Origin: Candidatus Saccharimonadota bacterium
GTDB lineage: Bacteria; Patescibacteriota; Saccharimonadia; Saccharimonadales; Saccharimonadaceae
Direction: 5' to 3'
Assembly: GCA_009785095.1 (NCBI GenBank)
Contig: WQXA01000003.1
Coordinates: 1 to 51,796, forward strand
Length of the DNA stretch: 51,796 nt
Under the pieces are notes generated by a model. It ran no database searches. It saw only the letters and a list, made by a program, of their open reading frames with translations, and was not told the DNA's origin. The translations under genes were made by a program, and so were the position numbers. Shown piece by piece: positions 26,781 through 37,182 of this stretch. Each line of letters begins with the position of its first letter. Positions within the stretch are counted from its first letter, which is position 1.

Positions 26781-28532
26781 ATGCTCAAATTTCTAAAATA
26801 TCTCGCCAAGTATTGGTGGCAGGTTGTCATTTTGTTCGCCGGAGTTTGCCTGCAGGTTTGGAGCTCTCTACAGCTGCCGGACATGATGAGTCAAATCGTC
26901 AACAAAGGCATCATCGGCGCCGACCAAACCTACATTTACCGCGAGGGCGGTCTCATGTTATTAGTCACCATAGCCGGCGGTATCGGTACATTGGTGGCGG
27001 GGTTCTTTGCGGCGCGCGTCGGGGCGGCCGTGGCGGCCAAAATTCGCGAGGATACCTTTAAAAAAGTAATCAGCTTCAGCCCGAACGAGACTAATAAATT
27101 CTCGACGGCTAGCCTGATCACGCGCTCAACCAACGACGTCAACCAAGTCCAACAAGTCACCATCATGGGACTCCGCATGGCACTCCAAGCCCCGCTAATG
27201 GGCGTCGGCGCGGTCGTCAAAGCCTTCACCACGGCGCCGGACATGGCCTGGATTATCGCGTTGGCGGTCGGGTCACTTTTGACGGTTATTATTACCGTCA
27301 TGATTTTTGCTTTGCCAAAGTTTCGTTTTTTGCAAAAGTTGATCGACAAATTGAATTCGGTGACGCGCGAAAACTTGACCGGCATTCGCGTGGTGCGGGC
27401 TTTTAATAATGAAAAGTACGAACAAAAGAAATTTCAAAAAGCCAACGACGAGCTGACCAAAACCAATCTGTTTGTTAACCGCGTGATGGTGGTGGTCTTT
27501 CCGATCGTCCAACTAATTTTGAATGTCACGACGCTGTTAGTGATTTGGGTCGGGGCGAGCTTTGTCGAAAAAGGAGCGGTCGAAATCGGCAATCTCATGG
27601 CGTTCATGCAGTACGCCCTCCAAGTCATGATGGCCTTCATGTTCCTAGCTATGATCTTTATTATGTTGCCCCGCGCCATGGTTTCGTGGAAACGTATCGA
27701 TGAAGTTTTGACCACAAAATTATCGATCCGACCACCAAAGAAAGCAAAGAAACCCCGCAGCGGCGAGCACGGCATCGTCGAATTCAAGGGAGTTAGTTTT
27801 TCTTATCCGGACGCTGATGAGCCGGTTTTGAGAGATATTTCGTTCAAGGCCGAACCGGGGCAAACGGTGGCGTTCATCGGCTCGACCGGCTCGGGCAAAT
27901 CGACACTGATCAATCTAATTCCACGCTTTTACGATGTGTCGAGCGGGCAGGTTTTATTGGACGGCGTCGACGTGCGCGACTACGCTAGCAAAGATCTAAC
28001 CGACAAAATCGGCTACGTTCCGCAAAGAGGCGTGCTATTCTCGGGCAGCGTCGAGAGTAACGTGGCTTATGGCATGGACGACAAAGACGAAAAACGTATC
28101 ACAAAAGCCATCGACATCGCCCAAGCCCACGAGTTCGTCCGCAAAATGGACGACGGCGTGAAATCGAAAATTTCCCAAGGCGGCACCAATGTGTCGGGCG
28201 GCCAAAAACAGCGCCTGTCCATCGCGCGCGCTATCGCCAAAGATCCGGAAATCTATATTTTTGACGATAGTTTCTCGGCGTTAGATTACCGAACGGATCG
28301 AAATCTCAGGGCGGCTCTAAAGAAACAAACCAAAAACGCTACCGTGCTAATCGTCGGTCAACGCATCAGCACCATCAAATCGGCCGACAAAATCATCGTC
28401 CTGGACGAGGGCAAAGTCGTCGGCGATGGCACTCATCGGGAACTTTTGGAGAGTTGCCGGGTTTATCAGGAAATCGCTAGATCGCAATTATCGACGGCTG
28501 AATATGCGGCGGAGGTGAGCCATGGAGAATAA
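26781..28532 (+). CDS. ABC exporter half-transporter (TMD-NBD)
   Basis: GSTGSGKSTLINLIPRFYD Walker A, VSGGQKQRLSIARAIAKDPEIYIFDDSFSALD. Confidence 0.93.
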   Translation: MLKFLKYLAKYWWQVVILFAGVCLQVWSSLQLPDMMSQIVNKGIIGADQTYIYREGGLMLLVTIAGGIGTLVAGFFAARVGAAVAAKIREDTFKKVISFSPNETNKFSTASLITRSTNDVNQVQQVTIMGLRMALQAPLMGVGAVVKAFTTAPDMAWIIALAVGSLLTVIITVMIFALPKFRFLQKLIDKLNSVTRENLTGIRVVRAFNNEKYEQKKFQKANDELTKTNLFVNRVMVVVFPIVQLILNVTTLLVIWVGASFVEKGAVEIGNLMAFMQYALQVMMAFMFLAMIFIMLPRAMVSWKRIDEVLTTKLSIRPPKKAKKPRSGEHGIVEFKGVSFSYPDADEPVLRDISFKAEPGQTVAFIGSTGSGKSTLINLIPRFYDVSSGQVLLDGVDVRDYASKDLTDKIGYVPQRGVLFSGSVESNVAYGMDDKDEKRITKAIDIAQAHEFVRKMDDGVKSKISQGGTNVSGGQKQRLSIARAIAKDPEIYIFDDSFSALDYRTDRNLRAALKKQTKNATVLIVGQRISTIKSADKIIVLDEGKVVGDGTHRELLESCRVYQEIARSQLSTAEYAAEVSHGE

Positions 28533-30534
28533 GAAACCCACCTCGGCCGGCGCTCGCATGGGTCGCGGCGGGCCGGTCAACATGAATACCGAAAAACCGA
28601 AAAATTTCAAGAAATCGATGTTCAAACTTTTGAGATATCTTCGGCCGCACAAGTGGATATTTTTCCTGGCCATTTTGTTGTCGACTGTGGCGGTGGCGTT
28701 TAGCATCATCAGCCCGCGAATCTTGGGCAACATGACCAATCAAATCGTGGATGATTTCGTGTCGGTCAAAGTTTACGATAGCATCATGGAAAAACTCCCG
28801 GAAGGTGCGAACTTGCCGGCGGGCACGACCGTCAAGGATCTGCTAGAAAAAATGAAACCGGATCAGAATATGGTCGAGCTATCGGAGATGGCCGACAAAA
28901 TTCCGGCCGCGCAAGTGGACTTGATCGAGAATCTGGATCTGTCCAAAAAACCAGAGTTTCACTACGACAAGCTAGCCGAAATCGGCGGCTTTCTGATCAT
29001 TTTGTATCTGATCTCGGTGGCGGCGAATTATCTTAGCGGTTGGATTGCCTCGGGCGTTATCATGAAAATCGTGCGCAAAATGCGCGAGCAAATTAGTGGT
29101 AAAATCAACCGGCTGCCGATCAGTTATTTTGACAAGCACCAATTTGGCGATACTTTGAGTCGCGTCACTAACGACGTTGACACGATCGGTCAATCGCTGA
29201 CCCAGGCGCTCAGTCAAGCCATCTCGGCGGTGTTCTTGGCCATCGGGATCCTGGCGATGATGTTCTCGATTTCGTGGCTAATGGCGCTGGTGGCGGTGGC
29301 GATCTTGCCGATTAGTTTCGGATTGATCGGCATGGTGGTCAAACGCAGCCAAAGACATTTCAGGAACCAGCAAAACCAATTGGCGGAGCTCAACGGTCAC
29401 ATCGAAGAAACCTACGCCGGGCAAATAGTCGTCAGAGCTTTCTCGGGCGAACAAAAGGCCACCAAAGAATTCGCCGGCATCAACAATCGCCTAAAGGGTA
29501 GCACTTGGCGGTCGCAATTTCTGTCCGGTCTCATGATGCCGATGATGCACGTTGTGTCGAACTTTGGCTACGTGGCGTCGGCGGTGCTGGGCGGTTGGTT
29601 GGCGCTCAATGGTCGGCTCAACATTGGCGATATCCAGGCCTTCATTCAATACATGGGACAGATCAACCAACCGATAACCCAAGTCGCGCAAATCGCCAAT
29701 CTGTTCCAATCGACGGCCGCCGCGGCTGAGCGAGTTTTCGTTTTTCTCGACGAAAAAGAAGAACCGACCGAAAGTCCGGACGCTAAAATCCTTTCCAAAA
29801 TTAGCGGCCAGGTCGAATTTAACAAAATCAATTTCTCCTACGAACCAGGCAAAAAAATCATCCGAAATTTCTCGGCGCACATCAAACCGGGCGCCAAAAT
29901 CGCGCTGGTCGGGCCAACCGGCGCCGGCAAAACCACCGTGGTCAATCTTTTGATGCGGTTCTATGACATCGATTCTGGCTCGATCAAAATCGATGGCGTG
30001 GACATCCGAGACATGAAGCGCAGCGATGTGCGCCGGCTGTTCGGCATGGTGCTCCAGGACACCTGGCTGATTTCTGACACGATCGAGGCGAACCTAAAAT
30101 ACGGTAGTCCCAACATCACCGACCAGGACATGAAAAAAATCGCCAAATTCGCGCACGTTGATCACTTTGTGCGAGCGCTGCCGGCAGGCTACAACACGAA
30201 AATTAACGAGGACAGCGAAAACATCTCAACCGGCGAGCGGCAGCTCCTGACCATAGCTCGCGCCATGATGCTAGACGCGCCGATGCTGATTTTGGACGAG
30301 GCGACTAGCAACGTTGACACGCGCACCGAAGTCCTAATCCAGGAAGCCATGGAGCGGCTCATGCGCGGGCGGACGACTTTTGTGATTGCTCATCGTCTCT
30401 CAACCATCGTGAATTCTGACCTGATTCTGGTGATGCAAAAAGGCAACATCGTCGAACAGGGCACCCATCGGGAACTTCTGGCCAGAAACGGTTTTTATGC
30501 CAAACTCTACAACTCGCAGTTTGTGGGAGAATAG
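28522..30534 (+). CDS. ABC exporter half-transporter (TMD-NBD), partner of previous
   Basis: GPTGAGKTTVVNLLMRFYD, STGERQLLTIARAMMLDAPMLILDEATSNVD; overlaps the previous gene. Confidence 0.93.
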   Translation: MENKKPTSAGARMGRGGPVNMNTEKPKNFKKSMFKLLRYLRPHKWIFFLAILLSTVAVAFSIISPRILGNMTNQIVDDFVSVKVYDSIMEKLPEGANLPAGTTVKDLLEKMKPDQNMVELSEMADKIPAAQVDLIENLDLSKKPEFHYDKLAEIGGFLIILYLISVAANYLSGWIASGVIMKIVRKMREQISGKINRLPISYFDKHQFGDTLSRVTNDVDTIGQSLTQALSQAISAVFLAIGILAMMFSISWLMALVAVAILPISFGLIGMVVKRSQRHFRNQQNQLAELNGHIEETYAGQIVVRAFSGEQKATKEFAGINNRLKGSTWRSQFLSGLMMPMMHVVSNFGYVASAVLGGWLALNGRLNIGDIQAFIQYMGQINQPITQVAQIANLFQSTAAAAERVFVFLDEKEEPTESPDAKILSKISGQVEFNKINFSYEPGKKIIRNFSAHIKPGAKIALVGPTGAGKTTVVNLLMRFYDIDSGSIKIDGVDIRDMKRSDVRRLFGMVLQDTWLISDTIEANLKYGSPNITDQDMKKIAKFAHVDHFVRALPAGYNTKINEDSENISTGERQLLTIARAMMLDAPMLILDEATSNVDTRTEVLIQEAMERLMRGRTTFVIAHRLSTIVNSDLILVMQKGNIVEQGTHRELLARNGFYAKLYNSQFVGE

Positions 30535-30542
30535 CCTCTATA

Positions 30543-31892
30543 CTAAATTACGGGAGATTTTATACCGATCTGAAATATTGCTGACAAGCCACCTTCTTTA
30601 ATAAGCCGCTCTATATCTCTTTTGGCAAATAATTCACCATTAAAGCTGATGTATACACCGTTATCAAGCCTTTGGGCACAAGCCACGGCGTGCCCTAAAT
30701 TGAACAGGCCTTCAGAGGGCGTAAAGCCAGAGATTGGGGTTGTTGAACCCGTGAGAATAATTGTCTTTCGTTGGGGGGGGGTTAGTTTTTCATCTATGTA
30801 TTTGGCTAAGGCATCTATCTTAAACGTACCTGTCGTTATCACCAGTTTATCGTACGGGCTTTTTTCTACTACTTTTAATATTTTTGCAAAATCGGAATTC
30901 GTAAGTCTGCGGCTATCCTTAACAAACAGCTCGGTAAATTCTGCGTTCACATAATCGAGTGTCTCAATAAATTCCGGAATAATAGAAGTCTTGTTGGGAA
31001 CCACGGTGTCATAACGGCGCTCGTAATGAAAATCTATAGTTCCGCCAGTCATAATAAAATGAATTTTTGACTTGTCAACCATGTGCAATAATCTCCTTAT
31101 CCTTTCTAACAGTTTACCATTTTCAACGTAGAACAGCAAGAGTATCGGAACGGTTGCCAACGCATATGAGAGCAGAGTTCCCACATATATCCCCATAGTT
31201 GGATAGAAATAATACACTCCAACTGCGTAACATACAATCGAGATTGAGCCAATCGGTATATATTTCAGCAAGGCATGAAGGTGCATGACACTATACTTTC
31301 GGTGCACCATCAGCATGAGTGGCAAGGTTGTGGCGGGGAAAGAAGCAAGTAGTCCTGCCCAAGCTGAACCTGCTACCCCTGCGATAGTAGTGACTGTGGT
31401 AATGATTGAACCTGCTACAAGTGCTTTTATAACAATCGATTTAAAAGACGCTCTTACGTTTACCCCTGTTTGCATTTTTCTTATCTGGGTGAAAGGTACT
31501 GCTAGGAAGATGATCGCAAGTAGGGCGACTACTATACTAATGCCTAGATTGAATTTAATTTGCTCTAGTAGATAAGCAATGAGTAGAAAAGCAGCTGTTG
31601 CCGAGGTGACTGACAAGATCAAGGTGAACTTAGTAAATATCCTGGCTGCCAAATAGTAGGCGCCTATGAAAGCTAGGAATGTAACAATACCCACGATGTT
31701 GAATACGGCACTTTGAGAAGCAAATTCTGCGCCATTTTCTAATCCAAAAAAGAATAACGACAGAGCAACACCGACCGGATAACCTGAGAGTACGCTGGCA
31801 ATTTTGGGATTTATCCTCTCAAACAATTCCGACAGTATGACAACTGAGCTGACGGCAACCGTAAATTTTAGGATAAACATTAGATCAATCAT
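30543..31892 (-). CDS. multi-TM membrane protein fused to a C-terminal asparaginase-like domain; contains C9 (G9 on +) tract
   Basis: N-terminal ~270 aa hydrophobic; C-terminal KIHFIMTGGTIDFHYE...DKLVITTGTFKI resembles the asparaginase fold. Tract 30773-30781 encodes TPP, in frame. Confidence 0.6.
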   Translation of the reverse strand: MIDLMFILKFTVAVSSVVILSELFERINPKIASVLSGYPVGVALSLFFFGLENGAEFASQSAVFNIVGIVTFLAFIGAYYLAARIFTKFTLILSVTSATAAFLLIAYLLEQIKFNLGISIVVALLAIIFLAVPFTQIRKMQTGVNVRASFKSIVIKALVAGSIITTVTTIAGVAGSAWAGLLASFPATTLPLMLMVHRKYSVMHLHALLKYIPIGSISIVCYAVGVYYFYPTMGIYVGTLLSYALATVPILLLFYVENGKLLERIRRLLHMVDKSKIHFIMTGGTIDFHYERRYDTVVPNKTSIIPEFIETLDYVNAEFTELFVKDSRRLTNSDFAKILKVVEKSPYDKLVITTGTFKIDALAKYIDEKLTPPQRKTIILTGSTTPISGFTPSEGLFNLGHAVACAQRLDNGVYISFNGELFAKRDIERLIKEGGLSAIFQIGIKSPVI

Positions 31893-31931
31893 CTGTAGAT
31901 AATCTGTGCTAGCAGACTCCTTATTCAATAC

Positions 31932-32019
31932 TGGTGCGCACGAGAAGATTTGAACTTCCACGGCCGTGATGGCCACTAGCCCCTCAAGCTAGCGCGTCTA
32001 CCAATTCCGCCACGTGCGC
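31932..32019 (-). tRNA. tRNA-Leu (anticodon GAG)
   Basis: rc GCGCACGTGGCGGAATTGGTAGACGCGCTAGCTTGAGGGGCTAG...GTTCAAATC...CGTGCGCACCA. Confidence 0.93.
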
Positions 32020-32125
32020 ATATGCAGGCGCCCTTGGCGTCTTGACAGGCGCGGCGTCTACGATAGTTTTCTATCTCGCTCCGCTCTGACAGGCCGCCAC
32101 GTGCGCATAGCTTACAATGCTTGTA

Positions 32126-32202
32126 TGGTGGGTCTGGCAGGGCTCGAACCTGCGGCCTTGCGAATGTGAATCGCACGCTCTAGCCAACTGAGCTACAAAC
32201 CC
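32126..32202 (-). tRNA. tRNA-Val (anticodon CAC)
   Basis: rc GGGTTTGTAGCTCAGTTGG...TGCGATTCACATTCGCA...GGTTCGAGCCC...ACCA. Confidence 0.92.
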
Positions 32203-32203
32203 C

Positions 32204-32280
32204 TGGTGGAGTATGCCGGATTCGAACCGGCCACCTCTTCGCTGCCAGCGAAGCGCTCTAGCCAAATGAGCTAATACCCC
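32204..32280 (-). tRNA. tRNA-Ala (anticodon GGC)
   Basis: rc GGGGTATTAGCTCATTTGG...CTTCGCTGGCAGCGAAG...GGTTCGAATCC...ACCA. Confidence 0.92.
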
Positions 32281-32299
32281 GATTGTTAAATTTGTTAAA

Positions 32300-32376
32300 T
32301 GGTGGGTTGTGAGGGGCTCGAACCCCCGACCTCCTCGGTGTAAACGAGGCGCTCTAGCCAACTGAGCTAACAACCC
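32300..32376 (-). tRNA. tRNA-Val (anticodon TAC)
   Basis: rc GGGTTGTTAGCTCAGTTGG...CCTCGTTTACACCGAGG...GGTTCGAGCCC...ACCA. Confidence 0.92.
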
Positions 32377-32489
32377 CGAATACAAACATTGTAACCGCAT
32401 TAATTGTACCAAACTAGAGCCAGTCTCGCAAATTTCGCCACAGCAGCAGTCGTTGGACATAAGCACGAAACTTTTGTATAATGCTTGAC

Positions 32490-33740
32490 ATGGGTATTTT
32501 TAAGAAATCGACCGACGAAACGCCGCACATTGTGGCGCTCGACATCGGCACCGAATACACCAAAGCCCTGATCGCGCGCGTCCGTGGCGACGAGCTCGAA
32601 GTCATCGGGATGGGTCGGGCTCGCCAAGAGGTCGGCAACATGTTTGGCGGCGCTATCGCCGACATCACCGGTGTGGTCAAAAACTGTGAAACTGCCCTGG
32701 TTCAGGCCGAGGAACAGGCCGGCGTCCAGGCCAAGAAAGTCATCATCGGCATCGCCGGCGAGTTCGTCAAAGGCCTGACCTCGACCATCCGTTACAAAAG
32801 ACCACAACCCGATCGTGAGTTGGGCGCGGCCGAGATGGAATTGATCATCGAAAAGGTTCAAGAACGGGCAGCCATCAAGGCGCAGAAACAGATCGCCTTT
32901 GAGACCGGCAACGCAGATGTCGAGGTCAAATTGGTCAACTCGGCCATCGTCAGCATCCACATTGACGGCTACAAAGTATCAAACCCGATCGGCTTCCAGG
33001 GCAAAGACGTCGCCATCCAAATCTACACCGCTTTTGCGCCGATGGTGCACATCGGAGCGCTCGAGCGCACAGCGGTGGAACTCGATCTCGAGCTAGTCGC
33101 CGTAGCGGCCGAACCATTCGCCGTGGCGCGGGCGGTGCTCGGCAACGATGCTAACTCGACTTTTACGGCTGTGTTGTGCGACGTCGGCGGTGGATCGACC
33201 GACATTGCGGTCATCAACGACGGTGGCGTCGAAGGCACGCGCATGTTCGGCGTGGCGGGGCGCAGTTTCACCAAAACCATCGCTAACGATCTAGATATCG
33301 GCTACGAATCGGCCGAAAAACTAAAATTGAACCTCGACGATCCAAAGATCAAACCGGCCGTCAAGAAAACCATCGACGAAGCCGTCGACAAAACGCTCAG
33401 CGTCTGGATATCTGGCGTGCAATTGGCGCTCGGCGAGTTCGACGCGATTGATCACTTGCCGAACCGGATTTTGCTGTGCGGCGGCGGTGCGTCTCTTCTG
33501 GCATTGGTCGATGCGCTAAAAACCGGCGATTGGTACAAGGAACTACCTTTCACTAGGAAACCGACCGTCCAACACATCAAACCTTCGGACGTCGTCGGCG
33601 TGACCGATACAACGGGCGACGTGACTGATCACACCATGATTACGGCTCTCGGGCTGTTGCGCGTTGGTTATGATACAATGATTGGTAGCGAGGACGACAA
33701 TGGTCTTCGCGATAGATTGAATAGGATTCTAAGAATATGA
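32490..33740 (+). CDS. FtsA/PilM-like actin-fold ATPase
   Basis: IVALDIGTEYTKALIA, LCDVGGGSTDIAVI, RILLCGGGASL; TATAAT 7 nt before ATG. Confidence 0.8.
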   Translation: MGIFKKSTDETPHIVALDIGTEYTKALIARVRGDELEVIGMGRARQEVGNMFGGAIADITGVVKNCETALVQAEEQAGVQAKKVIIGIAGEFVKGLTSTIRYKRPQPDRELGAAEMELIIEKVQERAAIKAQKQIAFETGNADVEVKLVNSAIVSIHIDGYKVSNPIGFQGKDVAIQIYTAFAPMVHIGALERTAVELDLELVAVAAEPFAVARAVLGNDANSTFTAVLCDVGGGSTDIAVINDGGVEGTRMFGVAGRSFTKTIANDLDIGYESAEKLKLNLDDPKIKPAVKKTIDEAVDKTLSVWISGVQLALGEFDAIDHLPNRILLCGGGASLLALVDALKTGDWYKELPFTRKPTVQHIKPSDVVGVTDTTGDVTDHTMITALGLLRVGYDTMIGSEDDNGLRDRLNRILRI

Positions 33741-35443
33741 GCGAGAAAAAGAAATCCGTCGGGTTGAATAGTTCTGACCAAGACAAACTAGTCGGTCGAG
33801 ACACTATTTACATCGACACCGAGGACGACATCACGTCCATCATCGAAAAAGTCAAAGCCTCCGACAGTTCGGTGTTGGCTCTAGTGCCGCCCAAGCGAAC
33901 CGGCGTCCTCCAGAGCGTCGTTAGCCTGAAATTGCTACAAAAGACAGCCAAACTGGGTCGCAAGAAAATCGCTCTGATTACTACCGATGCGGCACTGATC
34001 GCTCTAGCGGCCGGCCTGCGCATCCCGGTGGCGCGTAACTTGACGACACAGCCCGAACTGCCCGAAGCGCCCGAATTGGACGACAGCGACAGCGATATCA
34101 TAAACGGCGACGAAATAGCCATCGGCGATTTGGCGCGCGCGACCGATCGTCGCGGCTCAAACGAAAACAAAGAAGTCTCCGCCGCTGTCAAAGCCATCGA
34201 AACTGACGATCGCATCAAAAACGATTTAGACGCCGATGGTACGCCGGACGACAAACCAAAACCCAAGAAGCCGCCCAAATCCAAACGCCTGCCGGATTTC
34301 AATAGCTTTCGAAAGAAATTGTTTATCTTTGGCTCACTCGGGTTGGCGCTGATAATTTTCTTGGTCTGGGCGATCGTGTTCGCACCGCGCGGCACCATCA
34401 TTATTACTGCTGAGACTACTTCTAAGGACGTTAACGTCGTCGTTTCGCTGCGGCCAAATGCTGATACTGATATCGAAAACAAAGTCATCAAGCCAACCAT
34501 CAAACAGATCAAAAAGACCGAAACCATCAATTTCACGGCGACCGGCAGCAAAGAAATCGGCGACAAAGCCACCGGCAAAGTCGAAATCACCAACAAAAGT
34601 GGCAATAGCCGCACCTTTAGCGCCGGATCGGCCATTATCGCCTCCGGTGGGCAACGGTTTGTCTTTAACGAAACCATCACCGTGGCTGGTGCCAGCGTCA
34701 GCGGCGGCGGCTCGATAGTTTACGGATCGGTCACGACCGCGATAACCGCGGCCAACATTGGCGCGTCCTCCAACATTAGCGGCGGAACCACCTTGTCGGT
34801 GACCAACGGCGGTCTCATCACCATCGAAGCCAAGGGCGACTTTACCGGCGGCAGCAGCGAAACCGTCAAAGTCGTCCAAGAATCCGACCTCGATCTAGTG
34901 ACCGAAAAGCTTAAAAACCAAGGCGACCAAAACAGCATCAAAACCGAACTAGAGGCCGAAATGGGCGACGACGTAGTGGTGCTGAGCGACAGTTTCGTGG
35001 CCAACTACGGCGCGGTCAGTAGCAAACCGGCGCTCGGCGAAGCGGTCGAAAATGGCGACCCGCGTGCCACCATGGAGATTACTTATACCATAATTGGCAT
35101 CGCTGAGGCCGATCTCGAGAACTTGGTCAAAACCGCCATCGGCGAAACCGAGAATCAGAAAATCTACGATAGCGGAGTCAGCAAAATCCAATTTATCAAC
35201 TTTACAGCCAACGAAAATAGCTACAGCGTGACCATCAAAACCACCGCCCAAGTCGGACCCGATCTCGACAAACGCGAAAAACAGATCAAAGAACGAGCCG
35301 TCGGCAAACGATCGGGCGAAATCGTCTCAGACATCGAATCTATCCCGGGCGTCAGCAGCGTCAAAGTCCAGTTCTCGCCGTTCTGGGTCAAAACTGCGCC
35401 AGAAGCAGACAAACTAAAGGTGGAATTCGCAGTTAATGAGTAA
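33737..35443 (+). CDS. hypothetical single-TM protein with large extracytoplasmic baseplate-J-like/adhesin-like region
   Basis: TM at about aa 192-212 (LFIFGSLGLALIIFLVWAIVFAPRG); Thr/Ser/Gly-rich repeat-like region beyond it. Confidence 0.6.
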   Translation: MSEKKKSVGLNSSDQDKLVGRDTIYIDTEDDITSIIEKVKASDSSVLALVPPKRTGVLQSVVSLKLLQKTAKLGRKKIALITTDAALIALAAGLRIPVARNLTTQPELPEAPELDDSDSDIINGDEIAIGDLARATDRRGSNENKEVSAAVKAIETDDRIKNDLDADGTPDDKPKPKKPPKSKRLPDFNSFRKKLFIFGSLGLALIIFLVWAIVFAPRGTIIITAETTSKDVNVVVSLRPNADTDIENKVIKPTIKQIKKTETINFTATGSKEIGDKATGKVEITNKSGNSRTFSAGSAIIASGGQRFVFNETITVAGASVSGGGSIVYGSVTTAITAANIGASSNISGGTTLSVTNGGLITIEAKGDFTGGSSETVKVVQESDLDLVTEKLKNQGDQNSIKTELEAEMGDDVVVLSDSFVANYGAVSSKPALGEAVENGDPRATMEITYTIIGIAEADLENLVKTAIGETENQKIYDSGVSKIQFINFTANENSYSVTIKTTAQVGPDLDKREKQIKERAVGKRSGEIVSDIESIPGVSSVKVQFSPFWVKTAPEADKLKVEFAVNE

Positions 35444-35861
35444 ATCGGGGGTGGTCATTGGTTTGGATGTCGGCGCTGTCCGCGTTGGGGTGGCGCGCGG
35501 CGATTTAGCGGTCAAAGTCGCGTCGCCTTTGCCGGCTATACTAAACGACGACCAAATTTGGCGCCGCCTCCAGCAACTAATCGAGAGTAATCACGCCGAA
35601 ACAGTAGTGGTTGGCCTGCCGCGCGACGCCGCAGGTCTCGAAACCGCACAGTCCAAAATATCACGCGATTTTGCTGAAAAATTATCGAGAACCGTCTCCG
35701 CGGCGGTGGTTCTCCAGGACGAGAGTTTGACCTCTAAAATCGCCGAGCAGACTTTGCGGGCGCGGGGCGGGTTCCAGGAGCAAATGCTGCGCGATGGCAC
35801 ACTCGATTCCGAGGCCGCCGCACTGATTTTGGCTGACTACTTAGAAGGAGGCCGATCGTGA
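35436..35861 (+). CDS. ruvX: YqgF/RuvX-family Holliday junction resolvase-like
   Basis: GLDVGAVRVGVARGD, VVGLPRDAAG, ESLTSKIAEQTLRARG, DSEAAALILADYLEG. Confidence 0.88.
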   Translation: MSKSGVVIGLDVGAVRVGVARGDLAVKVASPLPAILNDDQIWRRLQQLIESNHAETVVVGLPRDAAGLETAQSKISRDFAEKLSRTVSAAVVLQDESLTSKIAEQTLRARGGFQEQMLRDGTLDSEAAALILADYLEGGRS

Positions 35862-37120
35862 CATCACCCAAAGCCAACCCACCGAAAAAACCGCGCCACG
35901 AAAAACGCCGCAACAAGAAAATCGCCAAATCGCGCCGGCCGTCCTTTGACATTGCTCGTGACTATGTTGAGATGAATTTTGCAGTGTTGATGGAGCCCGA
36001 ACTGACGCCCAAAGAGCTGAAAAAGAAGCGAAAAAGCGAAGCCAAGGCCGAGAAAAAGGCCGAAAAACAACGCCACCGCGTGCGCAATGCCTTTTTGTCG
36101 CTGCTCGGCCTGATTTTTATCGCCGCCGGCGTGGCCTTCTTGTGGTGGAATACGGCGCTCCAACCGGTCAAACCGTTGGCTGACGGCGAGGAAATCGTAA
36201 CCCAAAAATTCACGGTTTACTCTGGTGACACCACTGACGAAATTGCGGCGAACTTGCAAAAATTTGGTTTTATCAGGAGCGAGCTAGCTTTTCGTATCTA
36301 TTGTCGCTTAAACGGCATCATAATCCAGGCCGGCGAACACCAACTCAGCCCCAGTCACTCAACCCAAGAAATCGCCGAAATCTTGACCGAAGCCTTGGCC
36401 AAAGAGATCGAAATCCAAATACCACCGGGTCAGACTTTGGATCAATTGCGCGGCGTTCTGCTCAAAATCACGGATGAAAACGAGAATCGAATCTATAGCA
36501 ACGCCGATATTGATGCGGCCTACACGGCCGATTATAATAGCTCGCTGTTCGACGGTCGCCCCAAAGATCTGCCCGCCAAAACTCGCCTCGAGGGTTACAT
36601 TTACCCCGATACTTATCGCATTTACCAGGACGCGCCGTTAGAGGATTTGGTCAAGAAATCGCTCAAACGATTCGAAGAAGTCGCGGCCGAAAACGATTTG
36701 ACGACTCAATTCGCGGCGCGCGGTTTGAGCTTTTACGAGGGTCTAATACTAGCCTCAATCATCGAAAAGGAAGTCCCCAGCGCCACAGATCGCAAAATGG
36801 TGGCCGGCGTGTTCTTTAACCGCCTAGCGGTCGGCGAACCATTGGGCGCCGACGCCACCTATAAATACGCCTTCACGAGAGGACTCTGCGCGGTTGACGG
36901 CCCCTCTTGTGACTCGGCCTACAACACGCGCAAACACGGCGGTTTTCCACCTGGCCCGATCTCGAACGTGAATTTGACGGCGTTGGTGGCGGTAGCCGAA
37001 CCGACTGATCATGATTACTTTTATTACGTCTCTGGTGACGACGGCACGAATCACTTTTCGAGGACTCTAGCGGAGCACGAGGCTAACATCGCGGCTTACT
37101 GTCACGAACTGTGCCGCTAG
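35858..37120 (+). CDS. mltG: endolytic transglycosylase MltG
   Basis: LEGYIYPDTYRIYQDA, LILASIIEKEVPSATDRKMVAGVFFNRLAVG, PGPISNVNLTAL, HFSRTLAEHEAN. Confidence 0.92.
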   Translation: MTSPKANPPKKPRHEKRRNKKIAKSRRPSFDIARDYVEMNFAVLMEPELTPKELKKKRKSEAKAEKKAEKQRHRVRNAFLSLLGLIFIAAGVAFLWWNTALQPVKPLADGEEIVTQKFTVYSGDTTDEIAANLQKFGFIRSELAFRIYCRLNGIIIQAGEHQLSPSHSTQEIAEILTEALAKEIEIQIPPGQTLDQLRGVLLKITDENENRIYSNADIDAAYTADYNSSLFDGRPKDLPAKTRLEGYIYPDTYRIYQDAPLEDLVKKSLKRFEEVAAENDLTTQFAARGLSFYEGLILASIIEKEVPSATDRKMVAGVFFNRLAVGEPLGADATYKYAFTRGLCAVDGPSCDSAYNTRKHGGFPPGPISNVNLTALVAVAEPTDHDYFYYVSGDDGTNHFSRTLAEHEANIAAYCHELCR

Positions 37121-37182
37121 ACTTGACACGAAAGCCTTAATTTGATACAATGTATAGCGCTCGGTGTCAATATCGAGCCCTT

